Shown here one piece after another: positions 1-7,349 of a DNA stretch of 47,795 bases. Position 1 is the first letter of the stretch, and each line of letters opens with the position of its first letter. A program made the position numbers and the translations under genes. This stretch comes from Hyphomicrobiales bacterium (GTDB taxonomy: Bacteria > Pseudomonadota > Alphaproteobacteria > Rhizobiales > Rhizobiaceae). A model generated the notes under the pieces. It was not told the origin of the DNA. It searched no databases and saw only the letters and a program-made list of their open reading frames with translations. The stretch is taken from assembly GCA_900469955.1 (NCBI GenBank), contig UBYX01000056.1:1-47795 (forward strand). Direction: 5' to 3'.

Positions 1-29
1 TATGTCTCCGGTATGGACAGGGAAGGAAC

Positions 30-104
30 TGGAGCGGGCGAAGGGATTCGAACCCTCGACCCCAACCTTGGCAAGGTTGTGCTCTACCCCTGAGCTACAC
101 CCGC
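30..104 (-). tRNA. tRNA-Gly (anticodon GCC)
   Basis: Read on the minus strand this folds into a full cloverleaf. The acceptor arm GCGGGTG pairs with CGCCCGC (positions 98-104 and 34-40), the T loop is GGTTCGAATCC, and the anticodon stem CCTT/AAGG encloses a loop carrying GCC, which reads glycine codons GGC and GGU. The discriminator base (33) is followed by an encoded CCA (30-32). Transcription would come from the right, within 105-339. That stretch holds no other gene I can support. Confidence 0.95.
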
Positions 105-339
105 TCATCAATCCGTCGGTCCGGGGTAGTTCGCTGGACCGTGGGCCGCGGCACGTTGCCGGCGACGGGCGCTATATGGCCCAGACTTTTTTCAAATGCA
201 ACAGGGAAATGACGATTGGGGTGAAGAAAAATTTCGGATCTGGCGAACTACCGCAATCCGAGGTCGCTGCCTCGGCTTGGCCGGGCGGGACATTACGGTT
301 ATAGTTTGCCGCCCACCAACAGAGCCTATTCTCGACAAA

Positions 340-849
340 ATGACCGAAACAGCGCCGAAGACCGCCGCGGAATTTTTCCGTTTCCTCGATGACCTCGACA
401 TTCCTCATTCAACCAAGACTCACCCGCCGGTCTTTACCGTTGCCGAATCCGAGAGCCTGCGGGACGCAATTCCGGGCGGTCACACGAAGAACCTCTTCGT
501 CAAGGACAAGAAGGACCAGTATTTTGTCCTGACCGTCGAGGAGCGTGCGACTGTCGATCTGAAGACGGTTCACAAGGTCATCGGCGCTGCCAGCCGTGTC
601 TCCTTCGGAAGACCGGAAAAGCTGATGGAATACCTTGGTGTCGTCCCCGGCGCGGTCACCGTATTCGGAGCCTTCAACGATGCAGGGGGAAATGTTACCT
701 TCGTGCTTGATGAGGAACTGATGAAGCACGATGTCATCAATGGTCATCCGCTGTCCAATGACGCCACGACGTCAATTGGCCGCGACGACCTCATTCGTTT
801 TCTCGAAGCGACCGGCCACACGCCGCTTGTCTTGAAAGTGACGGACTGA
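340..849 (+). CDS. YbaK/ProX-type prolyl-tRNA editing protein
   Basis: A 169-residue single-domain protein of the YbaK/EbsC/ProXp-ala superfamily. These free-standing trans-editing deacylases hydrolyse mischarged tRNA, typically Ala-tRNA(Pro), in the cytosol. Typical features are the N-terminal helix with 'HPPVFTVAES', the 'GGHTKNLFVKDKK' segment around the substrate lysine, and the C-terminal 'FVLDEELM...NGHPLSNDATTSI' core. The ATG at 340 gives the family's usual length. The frame stays open upstream to 196, but that extension has no family similarity. No strong Shine-Dalgarno sequence precedes 340. Which mischarged tRNA it edits cannot be told from sequence alone. Confidence 0.88.
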   Translation: MTETAPKTAAEFFRFLDDLDIPHSTKTHPPVFTVAESESLRDAIPGGHTKNLFVKDKKDQYFVLTVEERATVDLKTVHKVIGAASRVSFGRPEKLMEYLGVVPGAVTVFGAFNDAGGNVTFVLDEELMKHDVINGHPLSNDATTSIGRDDLIRFLEATGHTPLVLKVTD

Positions 850-904
850 CATACGATCTTTGCGAGCGACGAGCCAATAGACAAAGCTTCCCGGGAGAGC
901 GTTC

Positions 905-1882
905 ATGAGCGGCAGAGACAACCCCTATGGTGCCAACGCCTATGGCGGCCAGATGACGGCTTCGGCGAACTATGGTGCGGCGCCTGCCGCGGAGCCGGCG
1001 GTCGGCTCCGCCATCAAGGACACCACCACCGCCGGCTTCAGCAAGGACGTTATCGAAGAATCGCGGCGGCAGCCGGTTCTCGTCGATTTCTGGGCGCCCT
1101 GGTGCGGCCCCTGCAAGCAGCTCACTCCGGTGATCGAAAAGGTCGTCAATGAAGCTCAGGGCCGGGTAAAGCTGGTCAAGATGAATATCGATGATCACCC
1201 GTCGATCCCGGGTCAGCTAGGCATCCAGTCTATTCCTGCCGTCATCGCCTTCGTCGACGGCCGTCCGGTAGACGGTTTCATGGGAGCAGTGCCGGAAAGC
1301 CAGGTGCGCCAGTTCATCGACCGGATTGCCGGACCTGCCGGGGCTGATCAAGCGGCGGAAATTGAATCGGTGCTTGGCGAAGCTGAGACATTGCTCGCCG
1401 AGGGAAATATCCAGGACGCCGCGCAGCTGTACAGTGCCGTGCTCCAGGCCGATCCGGAAAATGCCAAAGCGGCCGGCGGGATGATGCAGTGCCTGATCGC
1501 CATGGGCGAGACGGCGCGCGCCAGCCAGATGTTGGCCTCCCTTCCGGAAGATCTCGCCAAGGATGCAGCCATCCAGGCTGTCGCCAAGAAGCTCGAGCAG
1601 ATCGAGGAAGCCCGCAAGCTCGGCGATCCCCTCGCGCTTGAACAGGATCTGGCGCTGCATCCGGACGACCACGAGGCACGCATGAAGCTCGCCAAGATCA
1701 TGAACGTTCAGGGGCAGCGTGAGGAAGCTGCCGAGCATCTGTTGATGATCATGCGCCAAGACCGCAGTTTCGACGATGACGGCGCGCGCCGCCAGCTTCT
1801 GCAATTCTTCGACGTATGGGGTCCCAAGGATCCGGCCACGATCGCTGCCCGCCGCAAGCTTTCTTCGATTCTATTTTCATAG
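905..1882 (+). CDS. cnoX: CnoX/YbbN-like thioredoxin with TPR domain
   Basis: A 325-residue protein with a Gly/Asn/Tyr/Ala-rich N-terminal tail (about 1-40), a thioredoxin domain (about 40-150) and a C-terminal tetratricopeptide region (about 165-325) with 'LYSAVLQADPENAKA' and 'DLALHPDDHEARMKLAKI' helices. This is the layout of YbbN/CnoX, which holds unfolded or oxidation-damaged clients for GroEL and DnaK. The motif WCGPC (residues 66-70) has both redox cysteines, so it should keep disulfide-reductase activity, unlike the E. coli protein, which lacks one. No signal peptide is present, so it should be cytosolic. The next gene, encoding a Lon-N-domain protein, lies 109 bases downstream, a common alphaproteobacterial arrangement. 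Confidence 0.9.
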   Translation: MSGRDNPYGANAYGGQMTASANYGAAPAAEPAVGSAIKDTTTAGFSKDVIEESRRQPVLVDFWAPWCGPCKQLTPVIEKVVNEAQGRVKLVKMNIDDHPSIPGQLGIQSIPAVIAFVDGRPVDGFMGAVPESQVRQFIDRIAGPAGADQAAEIESVLGEAETLLAEGNIQDAAQLYSAVLQADPENAKAAGGMMQCLIAMGETARASQMLASLPEDLAKDAAIQAVAKKLEQIEEARKLGDPLALEQDLALHPDDHEARMKLAKIMNVQGQREEAAEHLLMIMRQDRSFDDDGARRQLLQFFDVWGPKDPATIAARRKLSSILFS

Positions 1883-1991
1883 TGGTCGCTGCTGCGGCCG
1901 GTTTGGTCTTGCGTTCCAGGGCGACCGCCCCACATAACTTCCGGCGGCAAATGATGATGGCTGCGAGAGTGGTCTGGGAGGTGTCGGACCC

Positions 1992-2669
1992 ATGCATGTG
2001 GGAAATGCGAGATATCTGAAACGGGAGGATTTGCCGGAAGCAATTCCAGTCTTTCCGCTAACAGGTGCGTTACTTCTACCGGGCGGCCAATTGCCGCTCA
2101 ATATCTTCGAACCCCGTTATCTTGCCATGTTCGATGCGGCGCTAGCGTCGGACCGGCTGATAGGCATCGTCCAGCCTTCGTTGATGGAGAGTGGCGAGCC
2201 GGTGGAAGGTCCGCGGCCTGCGCTGTCGAATGTCGGCTGCATCGGCCGCATCACCTCTTTCGCGGAAACGGGAGATGGCCGCTACATCGCCTCTATCAGC
2301 GGCGCCTGCCGGTTCCGGTTGCTCGAAGAGATGGGGCACGGCCATCCCTATCGCATCTTCAGGATCGCACCGTTCATGACCGATCTGTCGGTGGAGGATG
2401 ATGAGGGCTCGGTCGATCGAGCCGAACTCCTGCGGGTCTTTCGTGCCTATCTCGATGCCAACAAGCTGGAAGCGGATTGGGAAAGCATCGAGCGCGCCGG
2501 CAATCGCACCCTTGTCAATTCGCTGTCGATGATGTCGCCCTTTGGTCCCGCCGAAAAGCAGGCCCTGCTTGAAGCTCCCGACCTGAAGACGCGCGCCGAA
2601 ACGCTGATCGCGATCACGGAAATCTTCCTGGCGCGGGGCTTCAGCGATTCCGACACCATTCTCCAGTAG
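1992..2669 (+). CDS. Lon N-terminal (LON substrate-binding) domain protein
   Basis: A 225-residue stand-alone LON (PUA-like) domain protein without the AAA+ and protease parts of Lon. The signature 'AIPVFPLTGALLLPGGQLPLNIFEPRY' near the N terminus and 'GCIGRITSFAETGDGRYIASISG' match the LON N domain. The rest is helical. The role of free-standing LON-domain proteins is not well established; client recognition in protein quality control is a reasonable guess given the CnoX-like neighbour. The ATG at 1992 fits the family length. The Trm112-like gene begins 8 bases after its stop, so the two are probably co-transcribed. Confidence 0.9.
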   Translation: MHVGNARYLKREDLPEAIPVFPLTGALLLPGGQLPLNIFEPRYLAMFDAALASDRLIGIVQPSLMESGEPVEGPRPALSNVGCIGRITSFAETGDGRYIASISGACRFRLLEEMGHGHPYRIFRIAPFMTDLSVEDDEGSVDRAELLRVFRAYLDANKLEADWESIERAGNRTLVNSLSMMSPFGPAEKQALLEAPDLKTRAETLIAITEIFLARGFSDSDTILQ

Positions 2670-2677
2670 GAAAGAGC

Positions 2678-2866
2678 ATGGACGAGAAGCTCAGCAAGGT
2701 GGATCCCAAACTCCTCGACCTGCTGGTATGCCCGCTGAGCAAGGGGCGGCTTTCTTTCAACCGGGAGAGCAATGAACTGATCTCGGAGCGGGTGCGGCTA
2801 GCCTACCCGATCCGCGACGGTATCCCGATCATGCTGGTGTCCGAGGCTCGCAAGATCGAGGACTGA
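2678..2866 (+). CDS. Trm112-like protein (UPF0434)
   Basis: A 62-residue protein of the Trm112/UPF0434 family. It shows 'DPKLLDLLVCPLSKGRLSFNRESNELIS' followed by 'LAYPIRDGIPIML', a complete domain. Eukaryotic Trm112 activates several methyltransferases, and bacterial members are presumed to be small partner proteins. The expected CPxCxG-type metal knuckle is only partly present: one cysteine of 'VCPLSKG' is kept and the second is replaced by serine, so zinc binding is doubtful. It starts 8 bases after the LON gene, preceded by 'ggaaagagc', and ends the operon that begins at the CnoX-like gene. Confidence 0.88.
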   Translation: MDEKLSKVDPKLLDLLVCPLSKGRLSFNRESNELISERVRLAYPIRDGIPIMLVSEARKIED

Positions 2867-2894
2867 CCTCTGACTTTTCGAGGGGCTTTTTTGA
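2867..2894 (+). terminator. Possible weak terminator after the Trm112-like gene
   Basis: A short cctc/gagg stem around a 9-base loop is followed by a run of six T on the plus strand (2887-2892). It sits in the 37-base gap between two convergent genes. The stem is weak, so this is only a candidate. Confidence 0.3.
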
Positions 2895-2903
2895 GGCAAC
2901 CAG

Positions 2904-4118
2904 TCAGATAGCTTGGCCGGCAAGCAGTTTCGGTCCGCTTTCGCCTGTTTTTCCCGCGGCCTGGTCGATGAAGAAGTTTTTCAGTTGCGGCATCCGGTCG
3001 ACGATTCCCAGCCCGAAGTCGCGAGCGATGCGGATGGGGGTGATATCGTTTGAAAACAGCCGGTTCAGCACATCGGTCGTCACGCCCATACGGAATGTGT
3101 CGAACCGACGCCAGGATTGGTAGCGCTCCAATACGTTCAGCGCGCCGATATCGAGGCCAAGGCGATCCGCTTCCACGACCGTTTCCGCCAAGGCCGCGAC
3201 GTCCTTGAAGCCAAGGTTCAGTCCCTGACCGGAAATCGGATGAATGCCGTGTGCGGCGTCTCCGGCAAGCGCCAGGCGGGGCGCCACGAAGGCGCGGGCA
3301 AGCGTCAGGCCGAGCGGAAAGGCGCGTCGGCCGCCGACAACCTGCAGCTCGCCGAGCTTGTGGCCGAAACGCCGCTGCAACTCTTCCTCGAAGACAAGAT
3401 CGTCTGAAGCGACCAGACGCTCGGCTTCCCCCGATCTTTCCGTCCAGACCAGCGAAGACCGGTTGTTGGTCAACGGGAGGATCGCGAAGGGGCCGGAGGG
3501 GAGGAAATGCTCTTCCGCCAGGCCCTCATGCGGCCGTTCATGGGCCACGGTGGTGACGATGCCGGATTGGCCGTAGTCCCAGGTGACGGTTCTGATGCCG
3601 GCCATGTCGCGCAGCTTCGAACGCACGCCGTCGCATGCGACAAGCAATTTCGTTTCGACAGTGGATCCGTCCGACAGAGAGACAGTGCAACGCGTGCTTT
3701 CAGTCTTGAAGGCGGTGGCGGACAGCCCGTGGCGAATCACGATCCCGAGACGCTCGGCGGCTCCGCGCAACGCGCGGACCATGGCGACATTCGGTACCAT
3801 ATGGGCAAAGGGGCGGCCTTCCTCCACCTCGCCGTCGAAGGTCAGAAAAACCGGGCGCACCGGATCGGAGGTGCGGCTGTCGGTGACGATCATTCGGTTG
3901 ATCGGCTGGGCGTCCGGTGCGATCTCGCTCCACAGGCCGAAGACTTCCAGCATGCGGGTTGCAGCGGCGATGATGGCGGATGCCCGCTCGTCCTTTTCCC
4001 AGACACCGGATGGCGCGGCCTCGATCACCTCGACATTGAGATGCGGTGCGGCCTGTTTGACGGCGACCGCGGCAGCGAGACCCACATAACCGCCTCCTAC
4101 AACCAGCATGTCCAGCAT
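2904..4118 (-). CDS. UbiH/UbiF/Coq6-family FAD monooxygenase (ubiquinone biosynthesis)
   Basis: A 404-residue flavoprotein hydroxylase of the family that adds hydroxyl groups to the ubiquinone ring. The Rossmann FAD motif 'VVGGGYVGLAAAVA' is at the extreme N terminus. The mid-protein DG motif 'ACDGVRSKLRD' and the C-terminal 'GDAAHGIHPISGQGLNLGFKDVAAL' (FAD ribityl binding) are intact. Length and motif order are normal for UbiH/COQ6-type enzymes. Alphaproteobacterial members vary in which ring position they hydroxylate (UbiL, UbiM, UbiF-like), so no symbol is given. It is divergent from the tesB-like gene with an 87-base gap that must hold both promoters. Confidence 0.88.
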   Translation of the reverse strand: MLDMLVVGGGYVGLAAAVAVKQAAPHLNVEVIEAAPSGVWEKDERASAIIAAATRMLEVFGLWSEIAPDAQPINRMIVTDSRTSDPVRPVFLTFDGEVEEGRPFAHMVPNVAMVRALRGAAERLGIVIRHGLSATAFKTESTRCTVSLSDGSTVETKLLVACDGVRSKLRDMAGIRTVTWDYGQSGIVTTVAHERPHEGLAEEHFLPSGPFAILPLTNNRSSLVWTERSGEAERLVASDDLVFEEELQRRFGHKLGELQVVGGRRAFPLGLTLARAFVAPRLALAGDAAHGIHPISGQGLNLGFKDVAALAETVVEADRLGLDIGALNVLERYQSWRRFDTFRMGVTTDVLNRLFSNDITPIRIARDFGLGIVDRMPQLKNFFIDQAAGKTGESGPKLLAGQAI

Positions 4119-4205
4119 CTATCTAAGCTCCCGTGAGACTTGAGAATATCACGCCCTGCATATAGACCATCCCGCAGCAGCTTCCTATTGCCGGAGACCG
4201 TCATA

Positions 4206-5090
4206 ATGTCGCCCCAAATCGAGCCATCGTCCGCCATGGAGCAGCTGATCGAGACGCTCGACGTCGAAAAGCTGGAGGAAAACCTCTATCGCGGCGTCAG
4301 CCCCGACATCGGCTGGCAGCGGGTATTCGGCGGCCAGGTGATTGCTCAGGCGCTGATGGCGGCGCAGCGGACCGTCGATTTGGACCGGTTTGTGCATTCT
4401 CTCCATGCCTATTTCATGCGTCCAGGCGATCCTTCCGTGCCGATCCTTTATCAGGTGGAGCGCATCCGCGACGGATCAAGCTTCACCACCCGCCGCGTGG
4501 TGGCCGTACAGCACGGCAAGGCGATCTTTTCTATGTCGGCCTCCTTCCAGATCGAAGAGGGCGGCTACGAACACCAGATGGACATGCCATCAGTCACCCA
4601 ACCGGAGGACCTGATGGGCGAGAAGGAGTTCAAGGCGCTCTTCCTCGATCACGCTCCGGAATCGGTTCGGCGTTACTGGACTCGCGAACGGCCGATCGAA
4701 ATACGCCCCACTTCCCTCGTTCACTATCTCACCAAGGACAAGCTCGATCCGCGCCAGGATATCTGGGTGCGCACTCTCGGCAGCGTGCCGGCGGATCGAC
4801 ATTATCAGGCTGCGGTGCTCGCCTATCTCTCCGACATGACGCTGCTTGATGCCTCCCTTTACCCGCACGGCATCTCGATTTTTGACCCGTCGCTGCAGGC
4901 CGCCAGCCTCGATCACGCGATGTGGTTCCATAAACCTGCCACCTTCGATGACTGGCTGCTCTACACGCAGGACAGCCCACACGCTTCCGGCGCCCGCGGG
5001 ATGACCCGCGGCAGCTTATATACCCGCTCCGGAGTGCTGATCGCCTCCGTGGCCCAGGAAGGACTGATTCGGAAAAAGGCAAATGAATAA
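4206..5090 (+). CDS. tesB: Acyl-CoA thioesterase II (TesB)
   Basis: A 294-residue double-hotdog thioesterase that hydrolyses medium- to long-chain acyl-CoA to free acid and CoA in the cytosol. The first hotdog carries 'QRVFGGQVIAQALMAAQRTV' and 'VHSLHAYFMRPGDPSVPILYQVERIRDG'. The second carries 'LDHAMWFHKPATFDDWLLY', 'SGARGMTRGSLYTRSG' and 'SVAQEGLIR', supplying the Asp, Thr/Ser and Gln of the catalytic triad. ATG 4206 is chosen because an upstream extension to 4140 has no homology and 'ggag' lies about 10 bases before 4206. The glnK sigma-54 promoter follows after an A/T-rich gap. Confidence 0.92.
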   Translation: MSPQIEPSSAMEQLIETLDVEKLEENLYRGVSPDIGWQRVFGGQVIAQALMAAQRTVDLDRFVHSLHAYFMRPGDPSVPILYQVERIRDGSSFTTRRVVAVQHGKAIFSMSASFQIEEGGYEHQMDMPSVTQPEDLMGEKEFKALFLDHAPESVRRYWTRERPIEIRPTSLVHYLTKDKLDPRQDIWVRTLGSVPADRHYQAAVLAYLSDMTLLDASLYPHGISIFDPSLQAASLDHAMWFHKPATFDDWLLYTQDSPHASGARGMTRGSLYTRSGVLIASVAQEGLIRKKANE

Positions 5091-5212
5091 TTAGTGTGCA
5101 ATTTTTCAAAAATGCATACAATTTAGGCGTCCCGGTGCGGCTCAAATGCCCGTTTCTTGGACCTGCGTCACAAAATCTTTATAATTCAAAAGCTTATACT
5201 CTAATTTGAATC

Positions 5213-5227
5213 TGGCACGCCCCTTGA
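5213..5227 (+). promoter_or_regulatory. Sigma-54 (RpoN) -24/-12 promoter of glnK-amtB
   Basis: The sequence TGGCAC-N5-TTGA matches the consensus TGGCAC-N5-TTGC in all but the last base, and the spacing between the GG and the -12 dinucleotide is the required 10 bases. It lies about 86 bases before the glnK start. The A/T-rich 5091-5212 region is where NtrC would bind, but I do not see a clean 17-base NtrC dyad there. Confidence 0.8.
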
Positions 5228-5313
5228 ATGTAACTCGCCAGTCGCTGTCGTGATCTGCCGGCGATAAGGAGAGTCGGCCGAATGCCGAATGCAAACAAAG
5301 GATGGGAAGCCAG

Positions 5314-5652
5314 ATGAAAATCGTGATGGCCATTATCAAGCCGTTCAAGCTGGATGAGGTGCGCGAAGCCCTCACGGCTGTCGGTATCCAGGGCCTGACC
5401 GTCACCGAAGTCAAAGGTTACGGGCGTCAGAAGGGACATACCGAGATCTATCGCGGTACCGAATACGCAGTAAGTTTTCTGCCGAAGTTGAAGATTGAAA
5501 TCGCCGTCCCCTCCGACCTCGTCGAAAAGGCCGTGGATGCGATCGCGTCGGCCGCCAAGACCGGCCAAATCGGCGATGGCAAGATCTTCGTCTATTCGAT
5601 CGAGCAGGCCGTGCGCATCCGTACCGGCGAAACCAACACAGAAGCGCTCTAA
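5314..5652 (+). CDS. glnK: Nitrogen regulatory protein PII (GlnK)
   Basis: A 112-residue PII protein. PII trimers sense ATP/ADP and 2-oxoglutarate, are uridylylated in response to glutamine, and here would plug or release the partner channel AmtB. Tyr51, the uridylylation site, lies in 'TEIYRGTEYAV' at the T-loop tip. The B-loop 'AKTGQIGDGKIFV' and C-loop 'VRIRTGE' are complete. ATG 5314 is chosen over an in-frame ATG at 5302 because all PII proteins begin MKxxxAIIKPFKL and 'gggaag' precedes it. amtB follows 28 bases later, and the sigma-54 promoter upstream identifies this as the nitrogen-starvation PII copy rather than glnB. Confidence 0.97.
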   Translation: MKIVMAIIKPFKLDEVREALTAVGIQGLTVTEVKGYGRQKGHTEIYRGTEYAVSFLPKLKIEIAVPSDLVEKAVDAIASAAKTGQIGDGKIFVYSIEQAVRIRTGETNTEAL

Positions 5653-5680
5653 GCACGGCTGACAGGGGAGTTTTTAAGCT

Positions 5681-7102
5681 ATGCAATTCAAAAAGGTTTC
5701 TATTTTCGGACGCTTGGGTGCCGCCGCCGCGGCGTCTTTTGCGCCCGCCATTGCCTTCGCGCAGGATGCTGCCGCACCTGCTGCAGCGGCTGCCGCTCCG
5801 GCCATGACGGTCGACAAGGGCGATACGACATGGATGTTGATCTCTTCCATTCTCGTGCTGCTGATGATCGTGCCGGGCCTTGCGTTGTTCTACGGCGGTC
5901 TCGTCCGTACCAAGAACATGCTGTCGGTGCTGATGCAGGTCATGATGATCGCCGCGGTCGCGATCGTTTTGTGGGTGACTTACGGATATTCGCTGGCCTT
6001 CACCGATGGCGGTTCGCTGAACAGCTTCGTCGGCGGCTTCTCTAAGATGTTCCTCGCTGGTGTCGATACCACGACCCTTTCGGAAAGCTTCACCAAGGGT
6101 GCAGCCATCCCCGAACTCGTCTTCGTCTGCTTCCAGATGACATTCGCGGCAATCACACCAGCCCTGATCGTCGGCGCCTTCGCCGAGCGCATCAAGTTTT
6201 CGGCCGTCATCCTCTTTACGATCCTGTGGCTGACCTTCGTTTATTTCCCGATGGCCCACATGGTTTGGTTCTGGGGCGGTCCGAGCGCCTATAGCGGCCC
6301 GACCGGCCTCATCTTCGGCTTCGGCGCAATCGACTTCGCCGGTGGTACGGTCGTTCACATCAACGCCGGTATCGCCGGTCTGGTCGGTGCGATCATGGTC
6401 GGCAAGCGGACCGGCTTCGGCAAGGACATGATGGCTCCCCACTCCATGACGCTCACCATGGTCGGTGCCTCGCTGCTGTGGGTTGGCTGGTTCGGCTTCA
6501 ACGCCGGTTCGAACCTCGAAGCAAACGCCTACGCCGCTCTTGCAATGCTCAACACCTTCGTTGCAACCGCAGCCGCAATCGTTTCCTGGGCGATCGTCGA
6601 AACCTTCGCTCGCGGCAAGGCGTCCATGCTTGGTGCCGCATCGGGTGCCGTTGCCGGTCTCGTCGTCGTCACTCCGGCCGCCGGCTTCGTCGGTCCGATG
6701 GGCGCCATCATCATGGGTCTCGTCGTTTCGCCGGTCTGCTATTTCTTCGTCTCAACCGTGAAGAACAAGTTCGGCTATGACGATACCGCGGACGTATTCG
6801 GCGTACACGGCATCGGCGGCATCATCGGCGCGATCCTCACGGGCGTGTTCGTCAATCCTGCTCTCGGTGGCGCAGGCATCGTCGACTACTCGACCGCCGA
6901 CTTCGCCGCCGGCTACGCAGGCACTGCAACGCAGGTCTGGGCGCAGCTCAAGGGTGTCATCGTGACGCTGCTGTGGTCGGGCATCGGTTCGGCGATCCTC
7001 TACAAGATCGTGGATCTTGTCGTCGGTCTGCGGGTCAGCGTCGAAGCCGAGCGCGAAGGCCTCGACCTCTCGACCCACGGCGAAGCCGCTTATCACTCCT
7101 AA
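5681..7102 (+). CDS. amtB: Ammonium transporter AmtB
   Basis: A 473-residue inner-membrane ammonium channel. Residues 1-28 form a signal peptide ending 'AIAFAQ', followed by an Ala-rich linker and 11 predicted membrane helices starting at 'TTWMLISSILVLLMIVPG'. The paired pore histidines lie in 'GGTVVHINAG' and 'VFGVHGIGG', and the family motifs 'FYGGLVRTKN' and 'GWFGFNAGS' are intact. The C-terminal tail 'LRVSVEAEREGLDLSTHGEAAYHS' is the region that docks onto GlnK in homologues. It shares the glnK transcript and ends at two successive hairpins. Confidence 0.97.
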   Translation: MQFKKVSIFGRLGAAAAASFAPAIAFAQDAAAPAAAAAAPAMTVDKGDTTWMLISSILVLLMIVPGLALFYGGLVRTKNMLSVLMQVMMIAAVAIVLWVTYGYSLAFTDGGSLNSFVGGFSKMFLAGVDTTTLSESFTKGAAIPELVFVCFQMTFAAITPALIVGAFAERIKFSAVILFTILWLTFVYFPMAHMVWFWGGPSAYSGPTGLIFGFGAIDFAGGTVVHINAGIAGLVGAIMVGKRTGFGKDMMAPHSMTLTMVGASLLWVGWFGFNAGSNLEANAYAALAMLNTFVATAAAIVSWAIVETFARGKASMLGAASGAVAGLVVVTPAAGFVGPMGAIIMGLVVSPVCYFFVSTVKNKFGYDDTADVFGVHGIGGIIGAILTGVFVNPALGGAGIVDYSTADFAAGYAGTATQVWAQLKGVIVTLLWSGIGSAILYKIVDLVVGLRVSVEAEREGLDLSTHGEAAYHS

Positions 7103-7111
7103 TATGCGTTT

Positions 7112-7133
7112 GGCGGCGGCATGAGCCGCCGCC
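7112..7133 (+). terminator. GC-rich hairpin after amtB
   Basis: A perfect 9-bp stem (ggcggcggc / gccgccgcc) with an ATGA loop lies 9 bases after the amtB stop. It has no T tract, so it may protect the 3' end or slow RNA polymerase before the stronger terminator 40 bases downstream. Confidence 0.5.
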
Positions 7134-7173
7134 TTCCGATCCCGCCGCAGCCTCCGTTCGGAAGCTGCACTTC

Positions 7174-7199
7174 GCCCGGACTTCGGTCCGGGCTTTTTT
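7174..7199 (+). terminator. Intrinsic terminator of glnK-amtB
   Basis: An 8-bp perfect stem (gcccggac / gtccgggc) closes a TTCG tetraloop and is followed directly by six T. This is a classic Rho-independent terminator. The remaining 150 bases before ftsK hold nothing else that I can support. Confidence 0.92.
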
Positions 7200-7349
7200 G
7201 TTCGTGTTTTCAGCGCCCACGCTCTCGAACTTGGTTAAAGCCGTATTAACTATCCTCAGGCTATTCTGCGCTGGAATTGTGCGAATCGACTGGCGGCAAC
7301 GCCCAGGGTCGCGCGATGAGTTGCGTTCAGAAGGCGGCGGACGGATACG

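Noticed and set aside
5095..5119. TGCA-flanked A/T sequence upstream of glnK as an NtrC site
   Set aside because: The two TGCA boxes are spaced for a 20-base rather than a 17-base site and lack the flanking CC/GG of the NtrC consensus.
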